In this document: piece after piece, positions 45,187-57,003 of the stretch | Numbering within the stretch: the stretch's first letter is position 1 | Layout: each line of letters opens with the position of its first letter | Source: Sarocladium kiliense | Lineage: Eukaryota > Ascomycota > Sordariomycetes > Hypocreales > Sarocladiaceae | Assembly: GCA_030734395.1 (NCBI GenBank) | Contig: JAUZTG010000041.1 | Span: 1,674,001-1,738,000 of the forward strand | Length of the DNA: 64,000 nucleotides | Reading direction: 5' to 3' | Notes under the pieces: model-generated | The model's database searches: none | What the model saw: only the letters and a program-made list of their open reading frames with translations | What the model was told of the DNA's origin: nothing | Made by a program: the position numbers and the translations under genes

Positions 45187-47478
45187 TTAATGCGCAGCTG
45201 TAGCTGCATGCCACCTCCCAAGCCATGAATTAGCCAGTCGAATTCTCGCCCATTTGCCAAATGCCAAGAAGAGAATCGAGGCCAGGTTATTGATCGCCAT
45301 AGCCACACAAAACGCTACGGCAAAGATCTTGACCATGCCATGGGCTTGAATCCAATCCACTACTGAGTATCCAAATCCGAAGGAGATGGCCTGCTTGCCA
45401 AGGTTCATGGCGATTAGCATTTCGGGGACATTCGACTCGTAGGACTCCAACGCATATGCGAGCGTCACGGTCATGAAGAAGTATGCGCCTGTTATTTGAT
45501 CGTGGTTGTCAGCAAATCGGGAGATGCATATACACTAAAAGGGCAAAATGTGCTTGTTTTTCCAAAGCTTACCGAACATGAACATCCCGACTGCGAAAAG
45601 GAAGCCAACCCAGTGAAGCTGCTTCTCTGCCGTGAACCCGTACAAGATCAAGCCGGCCGGTGGTAGCAAAGCCACCGGAAGCAAGGTCCATAGTATGAAC
45701 TCAGCTTCACGAATGTTAACGTTACGGCGGGTTAGTCGAGCGGTGATTCTGTCTGGAACGCTGTGGAATGGCACAACGGCTAAGAGGTATCCTGTGAAAG
45801 CGGCAACAGCTATGAGTCCAGTATTCTCCTAGGTATTCGATGTCAGCACAATGGTTTGGACATGGGCTTGTGTGTACCATCCGCGTTGAATGACTGAGCT
45901 AAACATACCGGCGCCCAATTGTAGGGAGGACTGGTTGCCAAGATCGGAAAGGTAGAAGTGAAAGCTAAGGCTGCCATGCCAATGACCATGCCTTCATAGA
46001 GTCTCAGCATGTTTCTTTTGAGATTATACAGCAAGGAGGAAACCAACCATAGGTGGAGATGACCCAGAAGACTTGGGGGACCACAAAGTATGTAAAGGAA
46101 CGGACCTTCTCTCAGCGTCAGTACATGGCCAGTTGTTCACGTCGTGGGTTTATGATTCCTACCGCCATCATAACCACGGAGACCTCTGGGTCAATGTGGC
46201 TCCATGGTTTCAATTGCTGCGCGAAAGTCTTTCTCGGAGGCATGGCCTGGTTCTCGGTCCCTTCGTTCACTTGAGCTTCAAGTGTCTCTTCCACTGTGTT
46301 GACTTTCGCATCGGCCGATTCAGACCTGGATATAATACCTGGACCTTGTCTCTGGTACATTGTCTCTTCGAACAGGAAGAATGTTCCGATGGTCAGGAGG
46401 CAGATAAGGCCGAATGAGATGTAAAAGTATAGGCGGAAGGACTGGTTGGCAGATAACATGTAGCTGCCGGCCACAGCACCAAGACTGCCGGTCGATAGAG
46501 CAACTGGTTATGGCATTGTCAGCCTTTGGACGTACATCCGTGCACATGAATGCCTGACGCGGCGGGTATACAACGACGTGCAAAAGGGAAAGGCACATAC
46601 ACGTATACCACCCCAGCGCGTTACCACGTTCGTGTAGGAAGAAGATATCAGAGACAACCTGAGCGGGTAGAGCTTCACAAACTGATGACCCAAAGCCGTG
46701 TATGATTCGGAAAGCGAGAAGGACACCAAAAGAGTCAGACAAAGCACATCCAAGTGTTCCAGCGGCAAACTTGCAGAGTTTCGGGTCAGCGTTGCCTATC
46801 AACGTACCCGAGTGGTAGATCTGGACTCACAATAACCAACGACAGGAGCATTGTAGGCCGCCGCCCAATCTTATGGTACATAGGAACAAACACCAGGGAA
46901 CCTGAGGACCGTCAGAGCTGCTCAATTTGCTGAGGACAGCGGCAGGTTGCTCACCAAAGCCAAAAAGAAGGTTCGGATAAGACACTAGTTGGCTGGCTCG
47001 ACTGGGACTGATCTGAAAGGTTTGTGAAAAGTAGTTGATGTAGATGCTCGGCCCGAACAGGGTGCTATTTGCCAAGAAGGAGTATGCTGAGACCAGGAAT
47101 AGGATCGAGTTCTTCTTCCATTTCGGCCACTGACTGCCAGCATTAGTTCTTGTCAATAAGTAGCTTGAATAGCTCACATACACGTAGAGGATCATTTGGG
47201 TCCTCGGAAGGGGTAGGATGAAGCGCAAGACCTAGTGCCGTTTCTTCTCCATCTATTGTGATCCGGCGTTTGTGTTAGACATCTCGAACCCTATCGTTAA
47301 TCAGTAGATGAGTATCATACCTGCGAAGCTGAGATCGGTTGTTCCGGGATACTGAGTTCTGTGTCTATTATTCGAAGGTGGTAAGTAACTCGTCATTCAA
47401 CCAAGTCGACGACGCTATGTCTTACCTGAGCAGGTTGCCCGGATCTCGACGGTGTTCTGAACGTTCAATTGATGACAT
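45187..47478 (-). CDS. Major facilitator superfamily transporter (DHA1-like drug/metabolite transporter)
   Basis: Eleven exons (47426-47478, 47321-47364, 47182-47252, 46955-47129, 46831-46901, 46601-46769, 46163-46503, 46048-46105, 45909-45991, 45573-45828, 45187-45488) give 540 residues, all junctions in frame. DPLRWPKWKK before the first helix is typical of fungal DHA1 transporters; FGSLVFVPMYHKIGRRP is the MFS loop 2-3 motif, followed by MLLSLVIFAAGTLGCALSDS and LLAFRIIHGFGSS. A central hydrophilic loop separates the two six-helix halves, and the C-terminal half ends FGFGYSVVDWIQAHG. Plasma-membrane efflux or uptake is expected; substrate unknown. It lies beside a Zn2Cys6 regulator, hydrolase and SDR and has a TATA box. 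Confidence 0.9.
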
Positions 47479-48014
47479 TGCGATCAAAGTCTTGTATTGG
47501 CAGATGTAAAAAGACAGCGGTAGTCCTCAGGCTATGAATGTTGATCAAAGGGAAACGGCAGGCTATACAAGTAGTATATATATAGGGTTCCATGCCATGC
47601 TTCACAACACTGTTCTCGTTTACATCCATACCTCAAGGTGTATACACTATTGCCCCCACAGCAAAGGCATTGGGGTCTGGACCCAAGCAACTGGACTCTG
47701 GGGTTGACGCGGGGTAGTAGAGCCAAAGGATGCTCGGCTTGCATGGACTAGTCGCTAGCCATTATTATTCCTTCGGCAAAGCGTGCACACTCAGCCGAAT
47801 GCCCCTACCACCCGAGCCTTAGTCTGAGAGACGATGAACGGCAGTTAGGAGTGGCTGTTGGAACTGACGCGGAAATACGCTTTGCCTTACGTGCTTACGG
47901 ATGCAGTGTCTCGAAGCTCACAAATGCTAGTGAATGCGAGGACAGTCCATTATCGTACCGTTCGTATAGTGATTGTTTTATTGGTGATGAAGACACTGGT
48001 CTATAGTTTTCCGA
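47479..48014. other. Intergenic, 536 bp
   Basis: Promoter of the MFS gene plus the 3' flank of the Zn2Cys6 gene (both minus strand). Apart from the TATA box nothing is recognised. Confidence 0.55.
47575..47584 (-). promoter_or_regulatory. TATA box of the MFS transporter gene
   Basis: A ten-base alternating TA run, 97 bp before the MFS start codon. Confidence 0.5.
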
Positions 48015-51005
48015 CTACTCCCAAGCTGAACCTGCTAGATGTAGATCCGTGTGAGGCATCTCGGCCCAGGTCTCGATCGTTTCGGAGAATTGATCTGTGG
48101 CATACACGCTTTCATTTCCCCACAGAGACTCAGCGATGATCGAATCCAGGGAGACTGACCCTTCCCATGCTGGCTCGGCCATTTGCATGTCTACCTGATT
48201 CGTTCCAGACCCCTTGATCTTGTTCGCTGACAATGGCGTGTTCCCACATTGCGAGAAAGTCGATGGTTCTGTTTCCCAAGAAGAAGCCGTGCATGATCCC
48301 ATCTCAGGGCCCGTAAGGTCTGAAGAGATCGCAGACTCTAGTGCCTGCCGACTGACCCAAGTATGATCTGGGGTTTCATCAATGCGCATCGTGCTGAAGA
48401 GCCCCGTTGGAAAGTCTTCTTCTTCCGCAAGTCGGCCCTTGTTTATGGAGAGGTCTATGGACATCACCATCTTCAGATACAACTCTGGGTTGTCAATCAA
48501 GATCTGTGTCCAGCTCGTAGGTGGCATTGCAGAATCATCGGGTAGGTTCTGGCTAGCGGTGTGTGCTAGATCGGCTGCGTGTTTAACGGTCTCCTTGATT
48601 AGATCCACGCCATCGTACTGTGGGAAGAAGGATTTGATCGTTTCCATGAGAACTGACAGGTCTCTCTGGTTAGAACAGACCGAGTCTGAATCGTCGACAG
48701 TGAGACTGGTGTTTGCAGCACTCAGTCTGGCTGTCACGACACAAAATGCCAGTGGTACTACCATGGATGACAGTCTTTACGCCGAGAAACAGCCTTTTAG
48801 TCAGAACGGTGTACTTTAAACATGGGATGATAGTAGTTAAGGCTTCTTACGCGCTGATAGGGAGCCAACGCACGAGGCGATGGGTATTCAGATCTGCAAA
48901 GAGCTGAGTCATGCTCTCGGCAGCTTGCTGTAACTCATTTCGAATCAGGAGGAGCTCGGAAGCCTCCGCATCCTTGCTGGAGTTTGATCTGACGAGTCGC
49001 AGTAACCTGATATGAGACAACGCAATGGAGGAATGACTAGGAATGCGTCAGTATAGGGCAAGGTCATACAAAGGGCCCATGTGGCTGCGGGTTCTCAAAT
49101 GTAGACAAGGAGGTAAGAGAAGCAGGAGAGATTGCAACTCACTGGTAATAGATGTACATAAGGTTGACATGTACAGAGACAGATTTGTGCAAGTTCTGCC
49201 TTTTGTTAGGATCAACGGCCGATGCTGTTGAAGGTGGTGTCAATGCCATTGCGCGGTTGAGCCACGACTTCATTGCGGAGGTGCATTCGTCTATTTTTGC
49301 GCTCTCAGGCTGGCCAGTAGAACCTTGTGAGCCTGAAGATTCCTCAAAGGGGAACACAAACGAGAGAACATCCGTGAGAATGATCATAAACTCCATGTAA
49401 ACCTCAAGAAGACACGAGAGGCGCTGCTTGCTGGCTGGGTTGTATACACACGATCTGTACACCTCGTCCTTGAGGTCTTCAGAACCGAGAACGCTACTGC
49501 TTTCGAAGTCGAACGAACCGCGGCGGATATATGGAATGAAGCGAGTGCAAAGTGGTGATACTCGGTCCAAGGCGACGCAGCACCACCACAGACGCCGGAG
49601 GGACTTCTGATATTTAGTAGCTGTTAAGCTGTTGGCTTTGGCTGCGCGGTCGGCATTGAGCGACTTTGCATGTTGAATGGCCCTTCCAAGCCACATTTTA
49701 TAGGGGTTCAGGGTCATATTCGATGGGGGGACCCAGGCCATGAGAAGCAGGGCTGCTTGTGCGAGTGGTAGAGGGGAGTTCTCTGCATCCATGTCGTATA
49801 AGAGCTGGAAATGATTGCATTAGTATGAGGTTTGTCTTTGCATAGTTATGGGAGACGTTTTGTCACTTTTACGCGTCTGTAGAACTCGCCTCGGGCGCTG
49901 CGCAGAGAATTGAAGCCCAGCCGTTGTATACTGGCAAACGGCACAAACTACAGCTATTGTCAGCAAACGATCCATGATAGCTCAATGACGTGATTCAGTG
50001 GGCTTTTCTTCTTGATCGACATACCGTGCAGCTACTGAATAGCATCGCTTGGAAGAGTAGAAGAGACATTGTGTCCCCTGAGCCCCGATTCCTGTCTACC
50101 TGAGAGTACATGTCCCAGAAGTCTCCTTCGTTGACGATGGGAATAAGGGGGTGTATATGTAGGAAGTATTGCTGCACAAAGTCGTCGAGAATTGGCGGCA
50201 TAGGGACATGTAGACACCCCTGAGATTCGAGATAATTGACGTCCTGAGAAGGAATCCTGTGGAGGTTGCTCACAGTGAGGAACCGGAAATGAGAGTATGT
50301 TACCGTGCAGGTGGTACTCGGGAGTGAAGATGGACGGGTTGGTGGAAGAGAGCCTGTACTTGCTTTTTGATTGTGGCTATAGCTTCCCGACTGTTGCTCG
50401 GAGTATAATACTGACGATTCCAATCCTTGGTACGATAGGTGATCGTCGAGGAGACCGGAGCCCTGCTCGCTGTCGCAACTGTGTAAGCCGATCTCTGATT
50501 GGAAAGCGTCGCTGGCCTCATCCTTCTTTTGATGCCTACAGGGAGTTGTCTCTTCCCTTTCCTTTGGGACTGCTGCGGCTGACTGATTCAGAAATCCCAA
50601 GTCCGAGGCAGCTTTGGTCGCATCCGTAGTCCGACGATCGCGTCGTCTCTCTGTCTTAGCTCTGGGCAGGAATACAAATGTTAGCATGTGACAATGAATC
50701 GTCAACGAGATGTATCGATTGCAATGAACGCGGCAGAAAGAGACGACAATCTGCAGTTTCGTGATTTGGGGGGGGGGGGGGGCGGTGGCTCACAGTCTGG
50801 ATCCTCGTCCAGTGACTAGACAGTTCTTCCCATGAAGCTGACAGTTTGTGCATGGCTGAGAGACTATAGACACATCACAGCGGACCTTGCGTGAGCGACA
50901 GCTGAGACATGCTTTCAAGGCTCTTTTGCGGCCTTCTTCCCCAGCTGCGAGGCCAAACAGCTTCAAGTCCCCAGACCATGCTGAGGAACGGGCGGCTGTG
51001 CTCAT
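48015..51005 (-). CDS. Zn2Cys6 fungal transcription factor (Fungal_trans type)
   Basis: Six exons (50794-51005, 50025-50661, 49867-49947, 49143-49804, 48851-49036, 48015-48774) give 845 residues in frame. The binuclear cluster is at Cys 33, 36, 43, 52, 55 and 62 (CLSCRSRKVRCD ... CTNCQLHGKNC), preceded by a basic stretch. After a disordered Ser/Gln-rich region comes the Fungal_trans middle homology domain (FVQQYFLHIHPLIPIVNEGDFW, LLLFQAMLFSSCTFVPFASI, ALLLMAWV, KSLRRLWWCCVALDRVSPL). The layout resembles cutinase-type regulators (CTF1). The C-terminus is acidic and may activate. Intron 1 contains a 15-G run. It probably regulates the adjacent MFS, hydrolase and SDR genes; that is inference from position. 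Confidence 0.9.
50768..50782 (+). repeat. 15-bp poly-G homopolymer in an intron
   Basis: Fifteen consecutive G on the plus strand (C on the transcribed gene's sense strand), inside the first intron of the Zn2Cys6 gene, just past its 5' splice site. Length may vary or be a sequencing error; it does not touch coding sequence. Confidence 0.8.
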
Positions 51006-51479
51006 CACGGGAGCAGTGAGAATGAATAAGCGATGAGCGCCGAGGATCTTGGTTTAAAGACAGTTTACACATCCAAAATGAAATCTTGAGTCATGAGAGA
51101 GACTACATGTCGTCGCGGTTGTTGGAGATCTGGGGAAGAGAGTGTGGGCGACATCAGGACCATGGGGAAAGAACATGGGCCCGTGGGGGAATGGAGACTA
51201 GGCCTAGTAGTATCCTCCCGGCTCTCCGACGCGGACGAGGTCTGAAGCGTGACCACCCTTGGAGCGAGTGGCGGACCCTAGCATAGACTAGTACAAAGTC
51301 TGGATGCTGAGTCCGGCAAGTAAACAGGTAACTTAGTCTTTGTGCAAAGTTGGAACATGATGATCACCGAGGCTCAAGGGAAAGGGCGTTACTGAGAGGA
51401 ACGTTCATTCGCTTAGACTCCTCATTGCACATCTCGTTGTAGTCAAATGGGAAGCCTGCAAAGGTATTTCCCCCTATAT
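51006..51479. other. Intergenic, 474 bp
   Basis: Promoter of the Zn2Cys6 gene and 3' flank of the hydrolase gene, both minus strand. No TATA box close to the regulator's start, unlike its neighbours. Confidence 0.5.
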
Positions 51480-52511
51480 CTATAGATGCAGCGTCTCCCT
51501 CAGAAACTCAATCTGCGCGGCCATATTGCGTTTCAAGGCCTCGCCATAGTACAGACTAAAGTGGTCCTCTCCATGGAAGATACGCAGCTTCTTAGGCTGT
51601 CGGGCTCTCTCGAACGCTTCCAATTGCATATGCGTAGCCGTAACGGTATCGTTATCAGCGACGACTAAGAACAAAGGAGTCGGCGAAATGCGATGGATGT
51701 AGGCCAGAGGCTCAAAAAGACAACAGTTGGCCAGACTCTGAGCCGTCACAGTTTTGCCCCAGGTGTAGCCGCGACGCGCCATCTCCTCGATGAATGGGAT
51801 CGCTGCCGGGTCAGCGAGAACAGCCTTGGACGTCCCCTGCGCAATCTCGTCCGTCGAGTCCGGGAGGCTGGCAATCAGAGCTGGCTGTCCAACCGATACG
51901 GCATGTCCTCGCTCCAGAACAAGTCCAGCTGGAGGCTGTGCTGCCGTGCGAGCAACCCATTCACCCGAGATGAAAGGCACCTGCGCAATCACGGCTGCGA
52001 TGTTCTTGTTCAGGGCAGCAGCCTTGAGAACATTGCCTCCTGACATGCTCGTACCCCAGTACACGATTTTCTTAGGGTCGACTTCGGGGAGTGTCGCTGC
52101 GTAGTTGAAGGCATCGAAGTAGTCCCGCATCTGCATCTCAGGATCGACCTCATTGCGAGGAACACCTTCGCTGTCGCCGAAGTTTCGGTTATCGTATGTC
52201 AGGACTGCGAATCCAGCCGCCTGGAAGTGTTCTGCAAAGTCGGGGAGGAAGTGAACTCTTTCACCTCCAAACTGAGGGAAGCTATAGTCAGCTTTGTCTG
52301 CTGCAATGCAATGGCTCCGTTCAAACCAAAAGACAGGCCCCGGAGCGGTAGGAAAATCAGGTTGCTTCGCCTGACTGACAACTGGGGATCATAGAAGACT
52401 TACTCCAACCGTCATGATCACACATGGTTTCTTCTCCCCAGCAGAGAACAAGGTGCCCTTCAGCTTGAGGCCGTCGTAGGTCTTGAACTCGACACCTTTG
52501 CGTGAAGTCAT
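51480..52511 (-). CDS. Alpha/beta hydrolase (YcjY / polyketide-transferase-like family)
   Basis: Exons 52404-52511 and 51480-52271 give 299 residues. N-terminal strand pair GVEFKTYDGLKLKGTLF, oxyanion-side MTVGFGGERVHFLPDFAE, then LTYDNRNFGDSEG. The nucleophile elbow is WGTSMSGG with Ser at about 111; Ser replaces the second Gly of GxSxG, as I recall for related fungal enzymes. The probable acid is Asp in FLVVADNDTVT and the His is in FHGEDHFSLYYG. The acceptor at 52272 was chosen because it keeps VGFGGERVHF in frame. Relatives occur as hydrolases or acyl-transferring enzymes in fungal secondary-metabolite clusters; substrate unknown. TATA box present; divergent from the SDR gene. Confidence 0.88.
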
Positions 52512-52619
52512 GGTTACAGTGGCGACAAGTGACGAGAAAGTGCTCTTGTGAAGTTGTTGCTAGCATGCAATGGTGTAGTTTGAACCGCGCAAGTGATTAC
52601 GGCATTGATGATGGTGTGC

Positions 52620-52625
52620 TATATA
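52620..52625 (-). promoter_or_regulatory. TATA box of the hydrolase gene
   Basis: TATATA, 109 bp before the hydrolase start codon on the minus strand. Confidence 0.45.
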
Positions 52626-53213
52626 GGTCACATAGACCAACACGGCTATGGTCCGTACGCGCGAAGCAATACTGGCAGGCCATAGCTGATTCTCGACAAT
52701 GACTAGCTGGAAAGCACGTGTCGGAAGTTCCATGATCTTGCCCTGCTTGCAAAGGTCCTTGCAATTCGGCTCTCTGTGACTTCACAGCCGAGCCTCACAA
52801 GGTTGTTCCCCTCACGGAACGCCTGGGATGCCCGGGAGCCGCGGTCGGTTCAATTCCACCTTGAGACTGATCCCGCCATGAGATGAGATCCCGAATAACG
52901 ACCCGAGGCGGCAGAGGGTTTAGACCCTTTCGCGTGGTGCGTTGGGCGAGGAGACGCACGATGCGGCCGTGTACATTCGGCAGAGAGCGCCAGCTTTGCC
53001 GAATCCACTTCGCTAAGGGGAGGGTACCAGAGGATGGACGATCCACCACCATGTCACAAGCCGCGCGATCCAGACTCACATACCTGCCTTGCATTCTCAA
53101 GAACATCTTCTGAGTGTTCTGGACAATCATCACGCGCTGAAAGGTTAGAGATGGGTTCCGCAGAATGCGGAGCCGAGCAAGTCTCCGTGATCTATGGGTT
53201 GTTTGCACCTCGA

Positions 53214-53219
53214 TATATA
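53214..53219 (+). promoter_or_regulatory. TATA box of the SDR gene
   Basis: TATATA in GATATATAG, 130 bp before the SDR start codon. Confidence 0.45.
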
Positions 53220-53348
53220 GTCCAAGCATTACTACTGACACGCTTGATCATTGTCGTTCAATACAGAACCGATCTATCCTTAAGCTTCGTGATTCCTATC
53301 ATTGAAAGCTGTTTCTTTGCAACTTTTTCGCTCAAGCATATATCTATC

Positions 53349-54443
53349 ATGTCATCCCTTGCTCAGCTGTCGCAGCGATACTCGCCTGTAGCTCTTCGGC
53401 TGGCCAAGTCGCCCAAGGTTCAAGCATTCACTCTGAGCATTGGCCTATTTGTAGCTCTGCGTCGCTTGAATCGATGGCTGTCATGGCGAAGAGCCAATAA
53501 CGGTATCACACGCAAAGTGTGGGATGCACCTAGAGAGATTGTGGTTGTCACTGGCGGCAGCAGTGGCATCGGGGCGAAGATTGTTGAGCTGCTGGAACGG
53601 AGGAACATCAAAGTCATCATCCTGGACGTCAATGCACCTCCAGGCAAGCTAGGTGAGAAGTCATGACATCGGCGTTATGTATGGGCTATACATTGCTCAC
53701 CCTTTGGCCCCCTCCCGTTGAACAGGTCGACGTACAGCCTTCTACGAAATCGACCTCTGCGACCCAGAAGCCATCGCCACAGTCGCCGAGCGGATTCGAT
53801 CAGAACATGGACACCCTACCGTGTTAGTGAACAATGCCGGCATCGGGAACGGCGACACAATCATCGCAGTCAAGCCCGAGAGGCTGCGCAGGCTCTTCAA
53901 CGTGAACCTAGTCGCGCCGTTCCTTTTGGTACAGCAATTCCTGCCTGAGATGATCGCTGCGAACCACGGACACATCGTCAACATTGCCAGTCTTGCGTCC
54001 TTCAGCACACAAGCCTCCAATGTTGACTATGCTGCAAGCAAAGCCGGGGTGCTCGCTTTCCACGAGGGAATCCAGCAGGAGCTCAAGCACACGTACAAGG
54101 CCCGAGCCGTTCGCGCCACGTAAGTTCCCTCGGCTAAGATGGGATCCGTACTAGAATAAAGAACTGACAGAAGGGGACCTTCAGTGTCGTCCATCCCACT
54201 TGGGTCAAGACGCCCATGATCGAGAAGCTCCTTGCTACGGGGAAGCTCGGGCCTCATGTCACCGCGCACGATGTCGCCAGCGCCGTCGTGCGCCAGGTGA
54301 CTTCTGGTTACGGAGGCCAGTTGGTGGTGCCGCCTGGGATGGGATGGACGTCGATGATCCGTGGGTTTCCGACCTGGGTGCAGGAGGGTATTCGCGATAC
54401 TGTGACTCAGGGACTGCTGCAGGCTATCGAGGAGACCAGCTGA
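53349..54443 (+). CDS. Membrane-anchored short-chain dehydrogenase/reductase (RDH/HSD17B11-like)
   Basis: Exons 53349-53652, 53726-54119 and 54185-54443 give 318 residues. A hydrophobic N-terminal anchor (AFTLSIGLFVAL, about 26-37) precedes the Rossmann domain: cofactor site TGGSSGIG at 68-75, Asp in VIILDVNAPP (favouring NAD(H)), NNAG at 137-140, catalytic Ser about 190, Tyr 203 and Lys 207 in YAASK, then HPTWVKTPM. All catalytic residues are present. Relatives act on retinoids, steroids or long-chain alcohols at ER or lipid-droplet membranes; a fungal substrate cannot be named. The start is at MSSLAQLSQ; the frame is open further upstream but passes the TATA box. Confidence 0.92.
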
Positions 54444-55103
54444 AACAAACTGGCAAGCTTCCGCTGTCTGGAAATGTACATAAGCGGCAATGAAAAAAGA
54501 GAAGGGTCCTACCTAATTTGAAGTGCCGCTATTTGGGGTTTATTAATTTATTCCATAGCCAACACAATTAGCATTCAGCTCGAAAAAGGGCATCCGCCGA
54601 ATACGGCTTACTCTCGCTTCAGCTATTACCTACGCCCGGTGACTATTCAATGAACCCCTGCGCCTCGCTCCTCAACGGCGCGACGTGCTCGGATCTGACT
54701 CGAAAATGCACGAGGCCAATGAAATGAGATGGAGCCCTGAGCTGAGGCTGTCGCATTTCCCCGCCTTTGTCCTCTTTTGGGATCTTGGTCGGTCTGTTCA
54801 CAGGGCTGCTTTGGCCTACGCCGTGGAGTCCGGTCAGCTTGGCAGCCAACGGCTTGTCGGGGGCGCACACGCGCCGCTGCCCAGGAGGATTGGCGATTTT
54901 GTCCTGTGGCTCGACGAGGTTTCCTTGCTAAGTTGTTGTCATGCGCGGCGCAGTCCTGGTTCTGCTCGTGTAGCATTGTCTTTGATCGCTTCTCGGGCGC
55001 AACTGTCCTCCTTTCCATGCCATAACAACCGACTTCCATTCCTCTTTGCTCCTGCGTCCCAACCCTCTGCGCTCCTGGACATGGGACTTCACTCGTCAGC
55101 AAG
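54444..55103. other. Intergenic, 660 bp
   Basis: 3' flank of the SDR gene and promoter of the glycosyltransferase-like gene. Overlapping open frames in several phases, none convincing. Confidence 0.5.
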
Positions 55104-57003
55104 ATGATGCGAGTCTTTGGCCTCGGCCGCGTTGCTTGGATCGGCGTAGCTGTCGCCTTATTCCTCTTGCTCAGTACTTTGTGGTACACTACAGACGTAA
55201 GACTTCGTCAATCTCCTGGGTTGCCTGTTTGAAGCTGACAAGATCGTGTGACTGCAGTCCTTCAGCGACTCCTGGAATCTCCCGTACTGCGCGCCTCGAG
55301 AGCAGCGGCCATGCCCTCTTCCTCCCGCCCCAACAGACCTTCCAACCTCGCCCGCCGATCCCTCGGAAACCAAGACGATCATCTCCTCCCCACCTATCCC
55401 GACTTCTAGACTGCACTACCTCATCCCGGCGTCGAACAGCCAAGATGGTGCATGTGTAGGCATCGCATCAGCACTGCTGAACCGCTACCCAGCGCCAGTC
55501 ATAGTCGGTTGGAAGGCGGAGGGCAAGTTCAATGCAAAGGGAAACCATCTTGCCAAGCTGCATGGCATCTCGCGGTACCTCCATAATGTCGAGGATGCCG
55601 AAGACGATGACCTCGTTATTGTCGTCGATGCCTTCGACATCATCGCCCAAGTCCCAGCCGAGGCCACCCTTCATCTCTACTTCGACATGATGCGCGCCGC
55701 CAACGACCGCCTCGCCGCTCGGCATGGCATGTCCCTTGACGAGGCACGCGCCAATGGTCTGTATCAGAGCCTGCTCTGGGGCGCCGAGAAAGGATGCTTC
55801 CCGCCGCAGTTCCATGAGGCGCAATGCTGGCTGGTCCCTGAGTCAGATGCGCCTCATAATCAATGGGGACCCAGGGCAGTGACGGACAGAAACGATTATA
55901 TTTGGCGCTTTCCCAGGGCTCTTAACTCAGGTGCTGTCATCGGACCGTTGCGCGAGTTGCGCGACTTCATCGATGCCACCCTTACACTTATTGATCAGAC
56001 GTTCGATCCCGAATTCCATTACAGTAACTCCGATCAGCTTTACATAGCTAGGCTATACGCTCGGCAGGAGTACCATCGAAATCTCAACCTGGTGCCTAGA
56101 GACAGGCCATACCCCGGCCTGAACAATGGGAAGGATCGGACGCTGCCGAAACCGAGAGCCAATGACTCCGATGTAACCGAGTACCATGTGACGGTCGACT
56201 TTGAGTATGCCTTTGCGCAGCATCATTGCTACAACGAGCGCTTCATGCACAGGCTGCAGTACAACAACTGGGACAAGACCACTACTGTATCAAAAGACCA
56301 TCTCGATGAAGGCGATGGGTTCCGCCCATATCACATCCAGATGCCAGTCTATATCTACAAAGCTCTCGCGCACGTCTGGAAGGCCATCGACGACGACGAA
56401 AAGCCAAAGTTCACCGCTCTCGAATGGGTGCAAGACCTGCGCATGAACACCAACGTGGCAACACGCAAGATCTTCGCCTTCTACCACAGCACATGCGTCA
56501 AGAAGGGTTTCATTGACAGGTTCCACGATTACTGGTTCTTCCCTTATATCGATCTGCTGCTCAGGACGGCAGCCAAGGAAAATCGCAAGGGAACACCCAT
56601 CTCGTCACGGCCTATCGACGGGAGGATGTGGATTTCAGCGAACAAGCACCCTGAAGCCGACGAAGAAGAGGAGCAAGACTTGGAAGGCTATGGAGGCGTG
56701 TTTACGGATAACGTTGAGGAGACGTATCTTACTTATCGGGAGGTGTGTGGAGAGCATTGGGACACGGTTTTCAAGAAAGAAGAAAAGGAAGAGGAGCACA
56801 AGGAGGAGCACAAGGAGGAGGAAAACAAGCAGGAGGAAAACACGCAGGAGAAAAGCAAGCAAGGGGAGAGCAAGCTAGAGGAGAGCAAGCTGGAGGATAG
56901 CAAGCAAGAGGAGGGCAAGCAAGAGGAGAGCAAGCAAGAGGAGAGCAAGCAAGAGGAGAACAAGGAGGAGAAGGAGGAGAAGGAAGAGCAGGATACGTCA
57001 TGA
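55104..57003 (+). CDS. Type II membrane glycosyltransferase-like protein (PLOD-type GT domain) with repeat tail
   Basis: Exons 55104-55196 and 55258-57003 give 612 residues. A short cytosolic N-terminus and one membrane helix (VAWIGVAVALFLLLSTLWY) indicate Golgi or ER type II topology. A Pro-rich stem is followed by a GT-A-like domain: LHYLIPASNSQDGACVGIAS, VGWKAEGKFNAKGNHLAKL, DDLVIVVDAFDIIAQVP (DxxD in place of DxD), then SLLWGAEKGCFPP and RALNSGAVIGP and SNSDQLYIARLY, an arrangement seen in procollagen galactosyl/glucosyl-transferase-like domains. The last about 80 residues are almost purely Lys, Glu, Gln and Ser in short repeats. Acceptor unknown. Start: first of two adjacent ATG codons. 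Confidence 0.82.
56766..56994 (+). repeat. Tandem 15-bp-type repeats coding for Lys/Glu/Gln/Ser-rich tail
   Basis: Imperfect copies of AGCAAGCAAGAGGAG and AAGGAGGAG words at the 3' end of the glycosyltransferase-like gene. They translate to repeats such as SKQEE and SKLEE. Units are multiples of three, so the frame survives copy-number change. Confidence 0.8.

Larger units (their letters stand above)
52512..53348. promoter_or_regulatory. Divergent promoter region hydrolase / SDR, 837 bp
   Basis: Shared upstream region of two oppositely transcribed enzyme genes, each with a TATATA box. It contains several CGG/CCG triplets, including CCGCGG at 52839-52844 followed by GGTCGG, the type of half-site bound by Zn2Cys6 proteins; no specific binding rule for the neighbouring regulator is known. 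Confidence 0.45.

Noticed and set aside
52840..52870. GGTTCAATTCC resembling a tRNA B box
   Set aside because: The flanking five bases do not pair as a T stem and no A box or acceptor stem is found.
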